Shown: in pieces, positions 54,527-62,302 of the stretch | Layout of the letters: each line of letters opens with the position of its first letter | How positions within the stretch are numbered: position 1 is the stretch's first letter | Source: Maridesulfovibrio salexigens DSM 2638 | GTDB taxonomy: Bacteria > Desulfobacterota > Desulfovibrionia > Desulfovibrionales > Desulfovibrionaceae | Assembly: GCF_000023445.1 (NCBI RefSeq) | Contig: NC_012881.1 | Location: forward strand, 2,361,501 to 2,425,500 | Length of the DNA stretch: 64,000 bases | Direction: 5' to 3' | Made by a program: the position numbers and the translations under genes | The notes under the pieces: generated by a model | Told to the model about the DNA's origin: nothing | Database searches by the model: none | Seen by the model: the letters and a program-made list of their open reading frames with translations, nothing else

Positions 54527-55174
54527 ATGAGTAACCTCCATGAACAACTGGAAGAAATACAAATTAACGCAAAAGCGAACATCCCCACTGCCACCTTCAA
54601 TACCATGCTTGATGAAACTGCTAAACTTAAAGCTTCAGGGATTGAAGGCAAAGCAGTACAGAACGGCGAAAAAGCACCGGATTTCACCCTCCCCAACCAT
54701 CTGGGGCAGGATATCAATCTTGGCGCAATGCTTAAAGGAGGTCCGGTTGTAGTCAGCTTCTACCGGGGAGGATGGTGACCCTATTGCAACATAGAGCTGG
54801 TAGCTCTGCAAAAAAAACTCCCGGAAATCGAAGCCCTCGGTGCAAAACTCATCTGCATTACTCCTGAAACACCGGACAACACCCTCTCAACAAAAGAGAA
54901 GCAGGGGCTGTCGTTCGAAGTACTCTACGATGCAGGCAACAAGATTGCTGAATCCTACGGACTGGTATTCACCCTCAGTAACGATTTAAAAGAAATCTAT
55001 AGCGGTTTCGGAATAAACTTAGACGTCCAAAACGGCGACGACACTTGGGCTCTACCGTTACCTGCCACTTACGTCATAAAATCTGATGGAACCGTGGCAT
55101 ACCATTTCGCTGATGCGGATTACACCAAACGTCTCGAGCCGGAAGAAATCGTAACAGCCTTGAAAAATCTGTAA
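54527..55174 (+). CDS. Selenocysteine-containing peroxiredoxin-like protein
   Basis: 215 residues if the in-frame TGA at 54776-54778 is read as selenocysteine (residue 84). Both sides continue one thioredoxin-fold AhpC/TSA-like protein: APDFTLPNHLGQDINLG and VVVSFYRGGW before, then Sec-PYCNIELVALQKKLPEIE after, giving the active site FYRGGWUPYCN where homologues have Cys-x-x-Cys. The post-TGA part runs open for 131 codons to TAA. The hairpin after the TGA (54784-54811) has the bacterial SECIS form. AGGAG lies upstream of the ATG; a terminator follows. SelA and SelB are encoded in the window. Conventional gene callers would end the gene at 83 codons. Confidence 0.92.
54784..54811 (+). promoter_or_regulatory. 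SECIS-like hairpin
   Basis: Upper stem AGAGCT/AGCTCT (54793-54798 with 54802-54807) closes the three-base loop GGT; a lower stem TTGC/GCAA (54784-54787 with 54808-54811) is joined by a 5-nt bulge. The apical GGU loop 20 nt after UGA matches the loop recognised by SelB in E. coli fdhF. Confidence 0.75.
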
Positions 55175-55193
55175 TCTTCCCCACAAAAAACAA

Positions 55194-55225
55194 GACGCTG
55201 CCTGTTTATTACAGGCAGCGTCTTT
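55194..55225 (+). terminator. Terminator of the selenoprotein gene
   Basis: Perfect stem GACGCTGCCTGT/ACAGGCAGCGTC with loop TTATT, then TTT. Confidence 0.8.
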
Positions 55226-55367
55226 CATTAGATCACTGGTTACAACTTCTCTGCGAATCAAAGGTGGGAGTGTTTATAATATAGGAAATGGAAACACGGT
55301 GTAGAAATACCTTATCCGCAACATGCAACCGTGATCACCGATCCTGCGGTACATACAGGACCGAGAT

Positions 55368-56444
55368 TTATTCAAATGCAGGTTTTACCCCTTGGGCCAC
55401 TCCGGAGAAGTACTTCCGTTTGAAATGCAGGGCGACATTAACCAAGGCTATAAGGACGGGCACTTCCACCAATGGTCCGATTACAGCTGCAAACGCTTCC
55501 CCGGAATTTATTCCGAAAACCGCAATGGCGACCGCAATGGCAAGCTCGAAGTTGTTGGAAGCTGCGGTAAAGCTCAGAGTAGCAGCCTGCTCGTATGTAG
55601 CATCCGCTTTGTATGAAAGGTAAAAGGAAACCAGAAACATAACCAGAAAATAAATTGTCAGGGGAATGGCAATACGAATTACGTCAAAAGGAAGCTCAAT
55701 AACCTTATCACCCTTAAGCGAAAACATGACCAAAATAGTAAAGAGCAGAAATACAAGGGTCAACGGGCTGATGCGGGGAATGAAATCTTTTTCATACCAC
55801 TCCTTGCCCTTTACTCTTATACCGATAAAACGGGTCAGCATTCCGGCGATAAACGGGATTCCCAGATAGATGAAAACACTCTCCGCAATCTGGCCGATGG
55901 AAATATCCACTACAGCACCTTCAAGGCCAAACCATCCGGGCAGGACAGTCAGGAAAACATACGCATATACTGAAAAAAAGATCACCTGAAAGATAGAGTT
56001 AAAAGCAACCAGTCCGGCACAGTATTCGGTATCTCCCTTGGCAAGATCGTTCCAGACAATAACCATCGCAATGCAGCGGGCAAGACCGATCATTATCAAT
56101 CCCACCATATATTCGTGGTATCCGGACAGAAAGGTAATCGCTAAAGCAAACATGAGCACTGGGCCGATAATCCAGTTCTGAGCAAGGGAGAGCAAAAGCA
56201 CTTTATAGTTTCTGAAAACCTTACCCAGCTCTTCATATTTTACCTTCGCCAAAGGCGGATACATCATCAGGATCAGCCCGATAGCAATGGGGATATTAGT
56301 GGTTCCCACCTGAAAAGAATTAATAACATCCTTCATTGCCGGATAGAAATATCCACACCCCACCCCGACAAACATTGCCAGAAAAATCCACAAGGTCAGA
56401 TACCGATCCAGAAAAGATAACTTTTTAATAGTTGACTCAGCCAT
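55368..56444 (-). CDS. acr3: ACR3-family arsenite efflux permease
   Basis: 358-residue inner-membrane protein with ten hydrophobic segments. The family's essential Cys lies in [20 protein letters not shown] (about residue 128), and [18 protein letters not shown] and [18 protein letters not shown] are typical. It exports arsenite, normally without an ATPase. GGAG precedes ATG 56444. The promoter overlaps a perfect palindrome, consistent with ArsR repression. arsR lies upstream on the same strand but is separated by a terminator. Confidence 0.93.
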   Translation of the reverse strand: MAESTIKKLSFLDRYLTLWIFLAMFVGVGCGYFYPAMKDVINSFQVGTTNIPIAIGLILMMYPPLAKVKYEELGKVFRNYKVLLLSLAQNWIIGPVLMFALAITFLSGYHEYMVGLIMIGLARCIAMVIVWNDLAKGDTEYCAGLVAFNSIFQVIFFSVYAYVFLTVLPGWFGLEGAVVDISIGQIAESVFIYLGIPFIAGMLTRFIGIRVKGKEWYEKDFIPRISPLTLVFLLFTILVMFSLKGDKVIELPFDVIRIAIPLTIYFLVMFLVSFYLSYKADATYEQAATLSFTAASNNFELAIAVAIAVFGINSGEAFAAVIGPLVEVPVLIALVNVALHFKRKYFSGVAQGVKPAFE

Positions 56445-56511
56445 ATTAACTCCAATTGATAATGTTTAAGCACCCATAATTTAGTCATGAAAAAGCATTG
56501 GACCTTGGCGC

Positions 56512-56539
56512 AACATATCCGCATATGCGGATATGTCAA
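56512..56539 (-). promoter_or_regulatory. acr3 promoter with palindromic operator
   Basis: Minus-strand TTGACA (56539-56534), 16-nt spacer, TATGTT (56517-56512). A perfect 24-bp palindrome (56513-56536, half ACATATCCGCAT) occupies the spacer and parts of both boxes, ideal for blocking polymerase; ArsR is the obvious ligand. Confidence 0.8.
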
Positions 56540-56670
56540 CACATAGAAATTTAATCATCTAAAAGTATGAGAACACGAAAAAGAAATGTGATGGATAATA
56601 ACTGATCAGGAGAAAGGGACCATTGTCATACTAATATGCACGACCAAAGGCCTGAAAAGGGAATGGACAA

Positions 56671-56698
56671 AAAAAGGCCGTTTCAAAAAAAACGGCCT
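56671..56698 (-). terminator. Terminator of arsR
   Basis: Minus-strand stem AGGCCGTTT/AAACGGCCT with a short A/T loop followed by TTTTTTT. Confidence 0.8.
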
Positions 56699-56703
56699 CG
56701 TAA

Positions 56704-57048
56704 TTAACAACTTTCGGTTACCTTGGTTTCAAGATAGCTGCACAAACGCTTATAATCCTCTTCGGCTTGGGGGACTTGCTGGAGACCTTCACGCAGAACC
56801 TCCAAAACACGACGCTGAATTGAATCTTCCGGTTCGGCCAGACTGTAATAAACCCACTTTCCTCTTCTTACGCCGGTCACCCATCCTGAATTTTTCAAGA
56901 AAGACATGTGACGGGAAACCTTGGATTGCGGAAGATCTAAACCTTCCATCAAATCACAAACGCACAATTCTCCACGCTCAAGCAAACGGATGACCCGTAA
57001 TCGGGTTGGATCAGAGAGGGCTTTCAAACATTCTGCTATTTTTTCCAT
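56704..57048 (-). CDS. arsR: ArsR-family transcriptional repressor
   Basis: 114-residue winged-helix regulator. The metal site ELCVCDLM (about residues 27-34) is the As(III)-binding motif of ArsR; SKVSRHMSFLKNSGWV is the DNA-recognition region, and GKWVYYSLAEPED the wing. ATG 57048 begins the usual MEKIAECLKALSDPTRLR, but no Shine-Dalgarno is present and the promoter places the transcript start at about the ATG, so it may be leaderless. It likely represses acr3 and itself, and perhaps the thioredoxin-ccdA genes upstream. Confidence 0.93.
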   Translation of the reverse strand: MEKIAECLKALSDPTRLRVIRLLERGELCVCDLMEGLDLPQSKVSRHMSFLKNSGWVTGVRRGKWVYYSLAEPEDSIQRRVLEVLREGLQQVPQAEEDYKRLCSYLETKVTESC

Positions 57049-57054
57049 ACCGAA

Positions 57055-57082
57055 GTTTTATGCGCTTACACAAATATGTCAA
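57055..57082 (-). promoter_or_regulatory. Candidate arsR promoter
   Basis: Minus-strand TTGACA (57082-57077), 16-nt spacer, TAAAAC (57060-57055). It shares GTTGACATAT with the acr3 promoter, so one operator half-site is conserved. Confidence 0.55.
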
Positions 57083-57118
57083 CATACATACAGCTAACAA
57101 TTTATCCAAAAATAAAGC

Positions 57119-57817
57119 TCATAAAACAGGACGAATCACAAAATACAAACCCATCAATCCGACAGTTACCCCGGCCAGCTTGCGAAAAACACTACCACCC
57201 TGCTGCCAACTGCTGCTTTCAATCATACGTCTGACCAAAGCAGTGGAACTCCCCGCAACAGCTATGGGTAGGCAATGACCTATTCCGAAGAGAACTATAA
57301 GCAGCATTCCGACTGCAACATCGCCCTGCACGGTAATAATCGCCAGAATAGGGGCAACAAAACCAAAAGTGCATGAACCGGACAGGATACCATATGCCAA
57401 ACCAAGTACAAAAGCACCGCTGTATCCTTTCAACTTAAGATGCCCCATCAAGCTGCCGGATATGGAACATGTTGCTAGACCAAGCATATCCGCAGCTACC
57501 CAAAGCAGGATAAGCCCAACCAAAACCGTCCACCAAGGCCCAACATCGCCCATCATCCGGCCCAAAAAGGCACAGGTAATACCGATCAGCGCGATGGTTA
57601 TGAACAGTCCAAGAGTAAACAATCCGGCATAAACCGAGGCCCTGCGCCCTTGCACAAGCTCGTTCTGCCCGCCCACGTAGCCGACAATAAGTGGAATTGA
57701 GGCCAGATGGCATGGTGAAAACAAAACACTCACCATGCCCCAAAGAAGACAGCCGAGCTCAGCCCAAGCCGTGCCGCTTACAATCCAGCTGTTAATGGCA
57801 ACCAGAAACTGATCCAT
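57119..57817 (-). CDS. CcdA-family thiol-disulfide electron carrier
   Basis: 232-residue membrane protein with six hydrophobic segments that passes electrons from cytoplasmic thioredoxin to periplasmic thiols. The redox cysteines are in FSPCHLASIP (TM1) and GSCTFGFVAP (TM4), the CcdA/DsbD-beta pair. It starts 4 bp after the thioredoxin lipoprotein stop, a natural partner on the periplasmic side. It ends the three-gene operon started at 58497. Confidence 0.9.
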   Translation of the reverse strand: MDQFLVAINSWIVSGTAWAELGCLLWGMVSVLFSPCHLASIPLIVGYVGGQNELVQGRRASVYAGLFTLGLFITIALIGITCAFLGRMMGDVGPWWTVLVGLILLWVAADMLGLATCSISGSLMGHLKLKGYSGAFVLGLAYGILSGSCTFGFVAPILAIITVQGDVAVGMLLIVLFGIGHCLPIAVAGSSTALVRRMIESSSWQQGGSVFRKLAGVTVGLMGLYFVIRPVL

Positions 57818-57821
57818 ATCC

Positions 57822-58247
57822 TTACCGGACGCCCAGCTCTTTCAACTTCGCCACAATGCTCTTCTTATCCAAAAAACCTACATGGCGATATTGTTCCTTA
57901 CCATCAGCATCATAGAATATCTGCGTTGGAATAGAACGGATATTGTATTTAGCCGCCTCTTCGCGATATTCCCATACGTCAATGAAAGCAATTGCGGCCC
58001 GCCCATCATACTCCTTGGACAATTCCTCAATCACCGGAGTCATCATTTTACAGGGCACACAGGCGTGGGCACCGATATCGACCATAGTTACCATGCCGGT
58101 AATGGGAAGCTCATGCGGTTTACCTGAAATTAGATCGGAAGCTGCGATTCCTGCCGTTTCACGGTCCTCAGCATCTGCGCTGCATGCGCCAAGGCACATT
58201 CCCAGAACCAGCAGACAACCTATCAAAACAAAAATTCTCTTAGGCAT
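57822..58247 (-). CDS. Thioredoxin-fold lipoprotein
   Basis: 141-residue protein with a lipoprotein signal (VLGMCLGAC; probable lipobox Cys about residue 22) and a thioredoxin domain whose active site is ACVPCKMMTPVIEEL (about 62-76); the cis-proline is in IRSIPTQIFYD. It probably works in the periplasm, reduced by the CcdA protein encoded directly downstream. GGAG precedes ATG 58247. Confidence 0.9.
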   Translation of the reverse strand: MPKRIFVLIGCLLVLGMCLGACSADAEDRETAGIAASDLISGKPHELPITGMVTMVDIGAHACVPCKMMTPVIEELSKEYDGRAAIAFIDVWEYREEAAKYNIRSIPTQIFYDADGKEQYRHVGFLDKKSIVAKLKELGVR

Positions 58248-58266
58248 GCTTACTCCTCAAGCTTGA

Positions 58267-58497
58267 TTATTTCAGCCACTTGAGCACTTCATTCTTACTG
58301 GGCACCTTGCCCATAACCTTTACTTCACCATCTATAGCAACTGCAGGAGTGGAAAAAACACCCATCATGGCAATTTCCTGAAAATCGCTGATTTTTACGA
58401 CTTCAGCCTGAATCCCACTTTCTGCAACCGCTTCCTGTACAATCTTTTCCGCCTTGGCACACTTGGGACAACCGGGTCCGAGAACTTGAATTTTCAT
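58267..58497 (-). CDS. Small thioredoxin-like protein (CPKC type)
   Basis: 76-residue cytosolic thioredoxin/glutaredoxin-like protein: MKIQVLGPGCPKCAKAEKIV with active site CPKC (about residues 10-13) and cis-proline in VFSTPAVAIDG. Such redox-active disulfide proteins often accompany arsenic or CcdA genes. AGGAG precedes ATG 58497. It is first in a three-gene operon with the lipoprotein and ccdA. Confidence 0.9.
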   Translation of the reverse strand: MKIQVLGPGCPKCAKAEKIVQEAVAESGIQAEVVKISDFQEIAMMGVFSTPAVAIDGEVKVMGKVPSKNEVLKWLK

Positions 58498-58518
58498 GTC
58501 ATACTCCTTTTATGTTTA

Positions 58519-58554
58519 TATTTGGCAAATTAACCAAATACTAGGCAATGTCAA
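58519..58554 (-). promoter_or_regulatory. Promoter and inverted repeat of the thioredoxin-ccdA operon
   Basis: Minus-strand TTGACA (58554-58549), 16-nt spacer, TAATTT (58532-58527). An inverted repeat TATTTGG-N8-CCAAATA (58519-58540) overlaps the -10, suggesting repressor control; it differs from the acr3 palindrome. The rest of 58555-58838 is AT-rich with no gene seen. Confidence 0.55.
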
Positions 58555-58838
58555 TAAAACACAGCTAAATAGCATTCACAATATTCATTTTAATTTTACA
58601 AATAATAGTATGGACAAGATTAATTGTTTTACGCGTTACAAACTATAAGTTAATTAATCACTGTTTTTAGCATAAAAGATCAGACAATTAAGAAAACAAT
58701 TATGCCCGAAACTAATGATAGAAATTTTGATTTTAAGCTTCTGACATTTATCTGATGACACAGGAAAATAGTTCTTTATAATATTTGGTGAAACTTGCGC
58801 CCTAACCTACATAAACTCAATAACGACAAGGGAAAATT

Positions 58839-59006
58839 ATGCTCAATTTCAAAGTAAACGAAGACCGCTGCATCCGGTGCGGTAAGTGCATCACAGACTG
58901 TCCCCCCATGTGCATATCCATGCAGGAAGGAGATTTCCCGGTAATTCAGGACGAGAACAAATGCCTGCGCGTCTGTCTGGCTATCTGTCCTACTGCCGCC
59001 ATATGA
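58839..59006 (+). CDS. Ferredoxin-like module, interrupted before nitroreductase
   Basis: 55-residue ferredoxin-like product. The first cluster is intact (CIRCGKCITDCP). The second is degenerate: CLRVCLAICP has C-x3-C-x3-C instead of the C-x2-C-x2-C-x3-C of homologues, so it probably holds a single [4Fe-4S]. The frame ends at TGA 59004-59006, and after ATC it continues in the same frame into the nitroreductase ATG at 59010. In related bacteria such modules are fused N-terminally to a nitroreductase. RBS AAGGGAAAA precedes the ATG. Whether the TGA is stop, Sec or a mutation is open. Confidence 0.7.
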   Translation: MLNFKVNEDRCIRCGKCITDCPPMCISMQEGDFPVIQDENKCLRVCLAICPTAAI

Positions 59007-59009
59007 ATC

Positions 59010-59669
59010 ATGGGCGTAAACCCTGACAACAGCATTGAACTGCAATACGAACTGCCCACCGCTCACTCCATGGAAGCCCTTATCAAGGGTCGACGCTCAA
59101 TTCGTAAGTACAAAAAGAAAGCCCTTGATGAAAAAACCATCACAAAGCTGCTCGAAACATCTTTTCACGCACCTACCGGAGTCAACGCACAAGGCGTATT
59201 CTTCACCGCCACTACCACGGCTGAAGCAACAGAAGAATTGCGCAAAGAGATCTACACCAAAGTCGGCAAGCTGCTTAGCAATTCAGACTTTGATGAAAAC
59301 GACATGCGCTTCCAGTACCTGAAAATGGCACATGGAGCATACACTAACCATGATATGGATATCATTCTTCGCGGCGCTCCTCATATTCTCGTTGCCAGTG
59401 CATCAAATAACGTCCCCCTGCCTAAGGAGGATTGCCTGATTGCCTTAACAACTTTTGACCTGCTTGCTCAATCCATGGGGGTCGGAACCCTGTGGGACGG
59501 CATGCTCAAATGGTGCGTAGACGATTTCTTCCCCGAGCTGGCCGGAAGACTAGGAGTGCCCGAAGATCATGCTATCGGATACACAATGATCTTCGGACAC
59601 CCGGCAGTACAGTATCAACGCACAGTACAGCGCACCCCGCCTAGAATAAATCTCGTCAGCAAGTTCTAG
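59010..59669 (+). CDS. Nitroreductase family protein
   Basis: 219-residue FMN-dependent oxidoreductase domain: IKGRRSIRKYKKKALDEKTI (FMN-phosphate Arg cluster), HAPTGVNAQGVFFT, GAPHILVASAS and AQSMGVGTLWDGML. The natural substrate is unknown. ATG 59010 lies 3 bp after the ferredoxin TGA, in the same frame and without a Shine-Dalgarno, so it is translated by reinitiation or by reading the TGA. As a fusion the protein would be 276 residues, the usual length of ferredoxin-nitroreductase proteins. Confidence 0.85.
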   Translation: MGVNPDNSIELQYELPTAHSMEALIKGRRSIRKYKKKALDEKTITKLLETSFHAPTGVNAQGVFFTATTTAEATEELRKEIYTKVGKLLSNSDFDENDMRFQYLKMAHGAYTNHDMDIILRGAPHILVASASNNVPLPKEDCLIALTTFDLLAQSMGVGTLWDGMLKWCVDDFFPELAGRLGVPEDHAIGYTMIFGHPAVQYQRTVQRTPPRINLVSKF

Positions 59670-59672
59670 ATC

Positions 59673-59709
59673 AGAAAAACGAAGGACTCATATGAGTTCT
59701 TCGTTTTTC
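59673..59709 (+). terminator. Terminator after the nitroreductase gene
   Basis: Long inverted repeat with arms AAAAACGAAG/CTTCGTTTTT and inner ACTCATATGAGT, ending in TTTTTC. Confidence 0.75.
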
Positions 59710-59778
59710 TTTATTGACGCACCACCCTTCAAGTGCTATCAATCGCCTCAATCCAAAAGAACAAACACGAGGCACAAT

Positions 59779-60675
59779 ATGGATTATATAGAATACATTG
59801 ATCGCGAATCGGGACAACTTCAAAAAGAAACCGTTCCTGGAGAAGGATGGCTGAAATGGCTTTACCACAATCCATTAGGGAAACTGGCCCTGCACGGGAT
59901 AGTTAAAAGAAAGTTTATATCCAAATGGTATGGCAAAAAAATGGACACTGCGGACTCAAAAGCAAAAATCCCCGGTTTCGTAAAAGACTTGGGGATCGAC
60001 ATGGATGAAGCCACCCGTCCGGTGGAAGATTATGATTCATTCAACGACTTCTTTATCCGCGAACTTAAGCCTGAAGCCAGACCGATTGATAATGCTCCCG
60101 ACTCAATAGTTTCTCCGGCAGACGGTAAAATACTTGCCTTCGAAAACATCCGCGGCCTTGATTCCTTTTTTGTAAAAGGGCAGCAATTTTCACTTGATAA
60201 ATTCCTGCAAAACAGCATGCTCAGCAATAAGTACGAAGGTGGAACACTGCTGATCATTCGTCTTGCACCGGTTGATTATCACCGCTTCCACTTCCCGGCT
60301 GAAGGTAAAGCTTCTGCTTCCACCCTTATCAACGGGGAATATTTCTCAGTATCACCTTATGCAGTTAAGAATATGCTTAACGTATATTGGGAAAACAAAA
60401 GAGAATACAGCATCCTTAAAACTCCAGCAGCTGGAGACATTCTACTTTGTGAAGTAGGCGCAACCATGGTCGGTTCCATTGAACAGACCTACACGCCTGA
60501 TAGTGACGTCAAGAAAGGTCAGGAAAAAGGATGGTTTAAATTCGGCGGCTCAACCGTCATAATGCTTTTGGAAAAAGACAAAGCTCAGATTGATGCCGAC
60601 ATTCTCGCAAACACAGGTAACGGTTTCGAAACCAGTGTTAAAATTGGAGTACACATAGCAACAATCCGCGCTTAG
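59779..60675 (+). CDS. psd: Phosphatidylserine decarboxylase proenzyme
   Basis: 298-residue membrane-associated enzyme making phosphatidylethanolamine. The self-cleavage site is FKFGGSTVIML (about residues 252-262); the Ser becomes the pyruvoyl group of the alpha chain. SPADGKILAFENI and LAPVDYHRFHFPAEG are family motifs. ATG 59779 has GAGG 6 nt upstream; a frame beginning 87 bp earlier overlaps the preceding terminator and is rejected. Confidence 0.93.
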   Translation: MDYIEYIDRESGQLQKETVPGEGWLKWLYHNPLGKLALHGIVKRKFISKWYGKKMDTADSKAKIPGFVKDLGIDMDEATRPVEDYDSFNDFFIRELKPEARPIDNAPDSIVSPADGKILAFENIRGLDSFFVKGQQFSLDKFLQNSMLSNKYEGGTLLIIRLAPVDYHRFHFPAEGKASASTLINGEYFSVSPYAVKNMLNVYWENKREYSILKTPAAGDILLCEVGATMVGSIEQTYTPDSDVKKGQEKGWFKFGGSTVIMLLEKDKAQIDADILANTGNGFETSVKIGVHIATIRA

Positions 60676-60693
60676 ATTTGAGTAAAAAAGAGA

Positions 60694-60734
60694 AATAAGG
60701 ATTATGCATCCCCTCACATAATCCTTATTTTTTA
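60694..60734 (+). terminator. Terminator of psd
   Basis: Stem AATAAGGATTATG/CATAATCCTTATT with a short loop, then TTTTT. Confidence 0.8.
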
Positions 60735-60917
60735 GACACTTAAAAACATACATTCATTAATGCATTTTTCTCTTGCAATAAGTATTAAGAAAATATAGGG
60801 AGGGGCTTCACATTTGCTTAGAAATAATGTAAATATATATCTTCAGTAGCACAATTATATAACAAACAATACAAGCTCTATTATTAATACAATTTCACCG
60901 ATCCGGGGAGGGAGTCT

Positions 60918-61034
60918 GTGGAAACCACTTTTCTTTATGTTCTGGACATCTTACGTCCAGAACACACCCTATTCTCATGCAAGATTGAACAACCTTCAAT
61001 CGCCTTCAAGCATCGTCACCGTATTTCCTGCTAA
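60918..61034 (+). CDS. Possible small ORF, 38 codons
   Basis: GTG start with GGGAGGGAG just upstream, an unusually good Shine-Dalgarno in an otherwise empty 515-bp gap. The product (METTFLYVLDILRPEH... to RISC) resembles nothing I know. Its coding region holds an inverted repeat, TGTTCTGGAC/GTCCAGAACA (60938-60964), without a T-run. It could be a leader peptide of the downstream secretion genes. Low confidence. Confidence 0.3.
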   Translation: METTFLYVLDILRPEHTLFSCKIEQPSIAFKHRHRISC

Positions 61035-61190
61035 AAGCAATTATACCCGAACATTCAATCGGTATAACTGCCCTAAAATCGTATTATAAACTTTCTTTAG
61101 AACTTTTCATTTGATTATAATTCTTTTATAGCGATGTAGTGTCGAACTGGCATTATTTTCTAGATAAGAACAAAAAGGAATTGAACAGCA

Positions 61191-62273
61191 ATGGCTTACA
61201 ACAGCAATAAATATAGACTATATTTAACTTTATCAATCTTCGTACTTCTTGCAGTTATCATCAGCGTGGTAATTAGTTTTGCCTTTTTGAAAACTCTCTT
61301 CGCTACATCAGAAATAATCAACTCCATTATCCTTACTGTATTTGCAGGGAGTGTCTTCACAGCCTTCCGCTATATCTTTTCGGTACGCAGAGATATGAAA
61401 CTTTTCGCAGCCTTCACTGACTGGTGCGAGAAACCTGAAGAAAGCACCTTTGAATTGGATGATTTGAACAAAGGATTGCTCGGAAACGTACTTGTTTCCA
61501 TAGGTTGCTCCATTAAAGAAAATGGCGTGCTGATCGTTAGATCGTCCAGTGACAGCCGTTCCATTATAGAAAGCCTTGAACAAAATATTTCTTCACGTTC
61601 ATCCTTGATTTCTTTTCTGAGCGGATTTCTTGTCCTGCTCGGCCTCATGGGAACTTTCCTTGGACTGACCCTGACCCTGCAATCAATGGGTGACATCCTT
61701 TCTACCCTTGCCGGAGGTCTGACCGACTCCAGCGACACTTCCATCATGCAGGTTATGATTCAGCTTATTGTTGAATTGAAAACCCCGATGGCAGGAATGG
61801 GTACAGCTTTTTCAACCTCTCTGTTCGGTCTTGCGGGCAGTGCTGTTGTAGGTGTTCTTTCTATCCTTATTGGTCGCATGCATGACCAGCTCAAACAACG
61901 TCTTGAGAATTGGCTGAACGAAAAAACAGAATACGCTGCAAGCAAATCCGGCAATGCAGGCACAGTTTCTCCTGATCTGGACCTGGGCAGCCAGATGGCA
62001 GCGATCTCCACCCAGTTAGAAAAGAACAACGTAGCGTTACTTGAATCACTTGAAAACACTAACAAGTTCCTGTTGAAACTGACCCTGCTTCAGCAACGCT
62101 CAGCCGAAGCTATTAATACTGTTCAGGATCAGTCTATGGAAACCACCAAAGAAATCGGTCTCGGCAATGAACTGACCGGAAGACTGATCAAAGAGTCGCG
62201 CCAGATGGTCACCGCTTTGGAAAGGAGCATCGAGACCATGAATATTATGAATGAAAGACATCATAAAAATTAA
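61191..62273 (+). CDS. MotA/TolQ/ExbB-like proton channel family protein
   Basis: 360-residue inner-membrane protein. Hydrophobic segments are at about residues 12-35, 42-62, 140-165 and 205-228; the pair FLSGFLVLLGLMGTFLGLTLTLQSMG and MAGMGTAFSTSLFGLAGSAVVGVL is the MotA/TolQ/ExbB core. A long helical C-terminal tail follows, with a final coiled coil. It lies 29 bp before a tolC gene, so it probably energises an export or adhesion apparatus and is not a flagellar stator. AAGGAA precedes the ATG. Confidence 0.85.
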   Translation: MAYNSNKYRLYLTLSIFVLLAVIISVVISFAFLKTLFATSEIINSIILTVFAGSVFTAFRYIFSVRRDMKLFAAFTDWCEKPEESTFELDDLNKGLLGNVLVSIGCSIKENGVLIVRSSSDSRSIIESLEQNISSRSSLISFLSGFLVLLGLMGTFLGLTLTLQSMGDILSTLAGGLTDSSDTSIMQVMIQLIVELKTPMAGMGTAFSTSLFGLAGSAVVGVLSILIGRMHDQLKQRLENWLNEKTEYAASKSGNAGTVSPDLDLGSQMAAISTQLEKNNVALLESLENTNKFLLKLTLLQQRSAEAINTVQDQSMETTKEIGLGNELTGRLIKESRQMVTALERSIETMNIMNERHHKN

Positions 62274-62302
62274 GCTGTTACTAAATACTTCGGGTGAAAA
62301 AC

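Noticed and set aside
54527-54778. An 83-residue truncated peroxiredoxin pseudogene
   Set aside because: The reading frame after TGA is fully conserved in character, the TGA replaces a catalytic Cys, and a SECIS-like hairpin follows. Recoding explains all this better than a nonsense mutation.
59004-59070. SECIS element after the ferredoxin TGA
   Set aside because: Only a 3-bp GGG/CCC pairing and other weak stems are seen; no GG-loop hairpin at the usual distance. Sec insertion here is kept only as an open possibility.
59692-59778. 29-codon N-terminal extension of psd
   Set aside because: It lies partly within the preceding terminator; ATG 59779 has a good Shine-Dalgarno and begins the family-like sequence.
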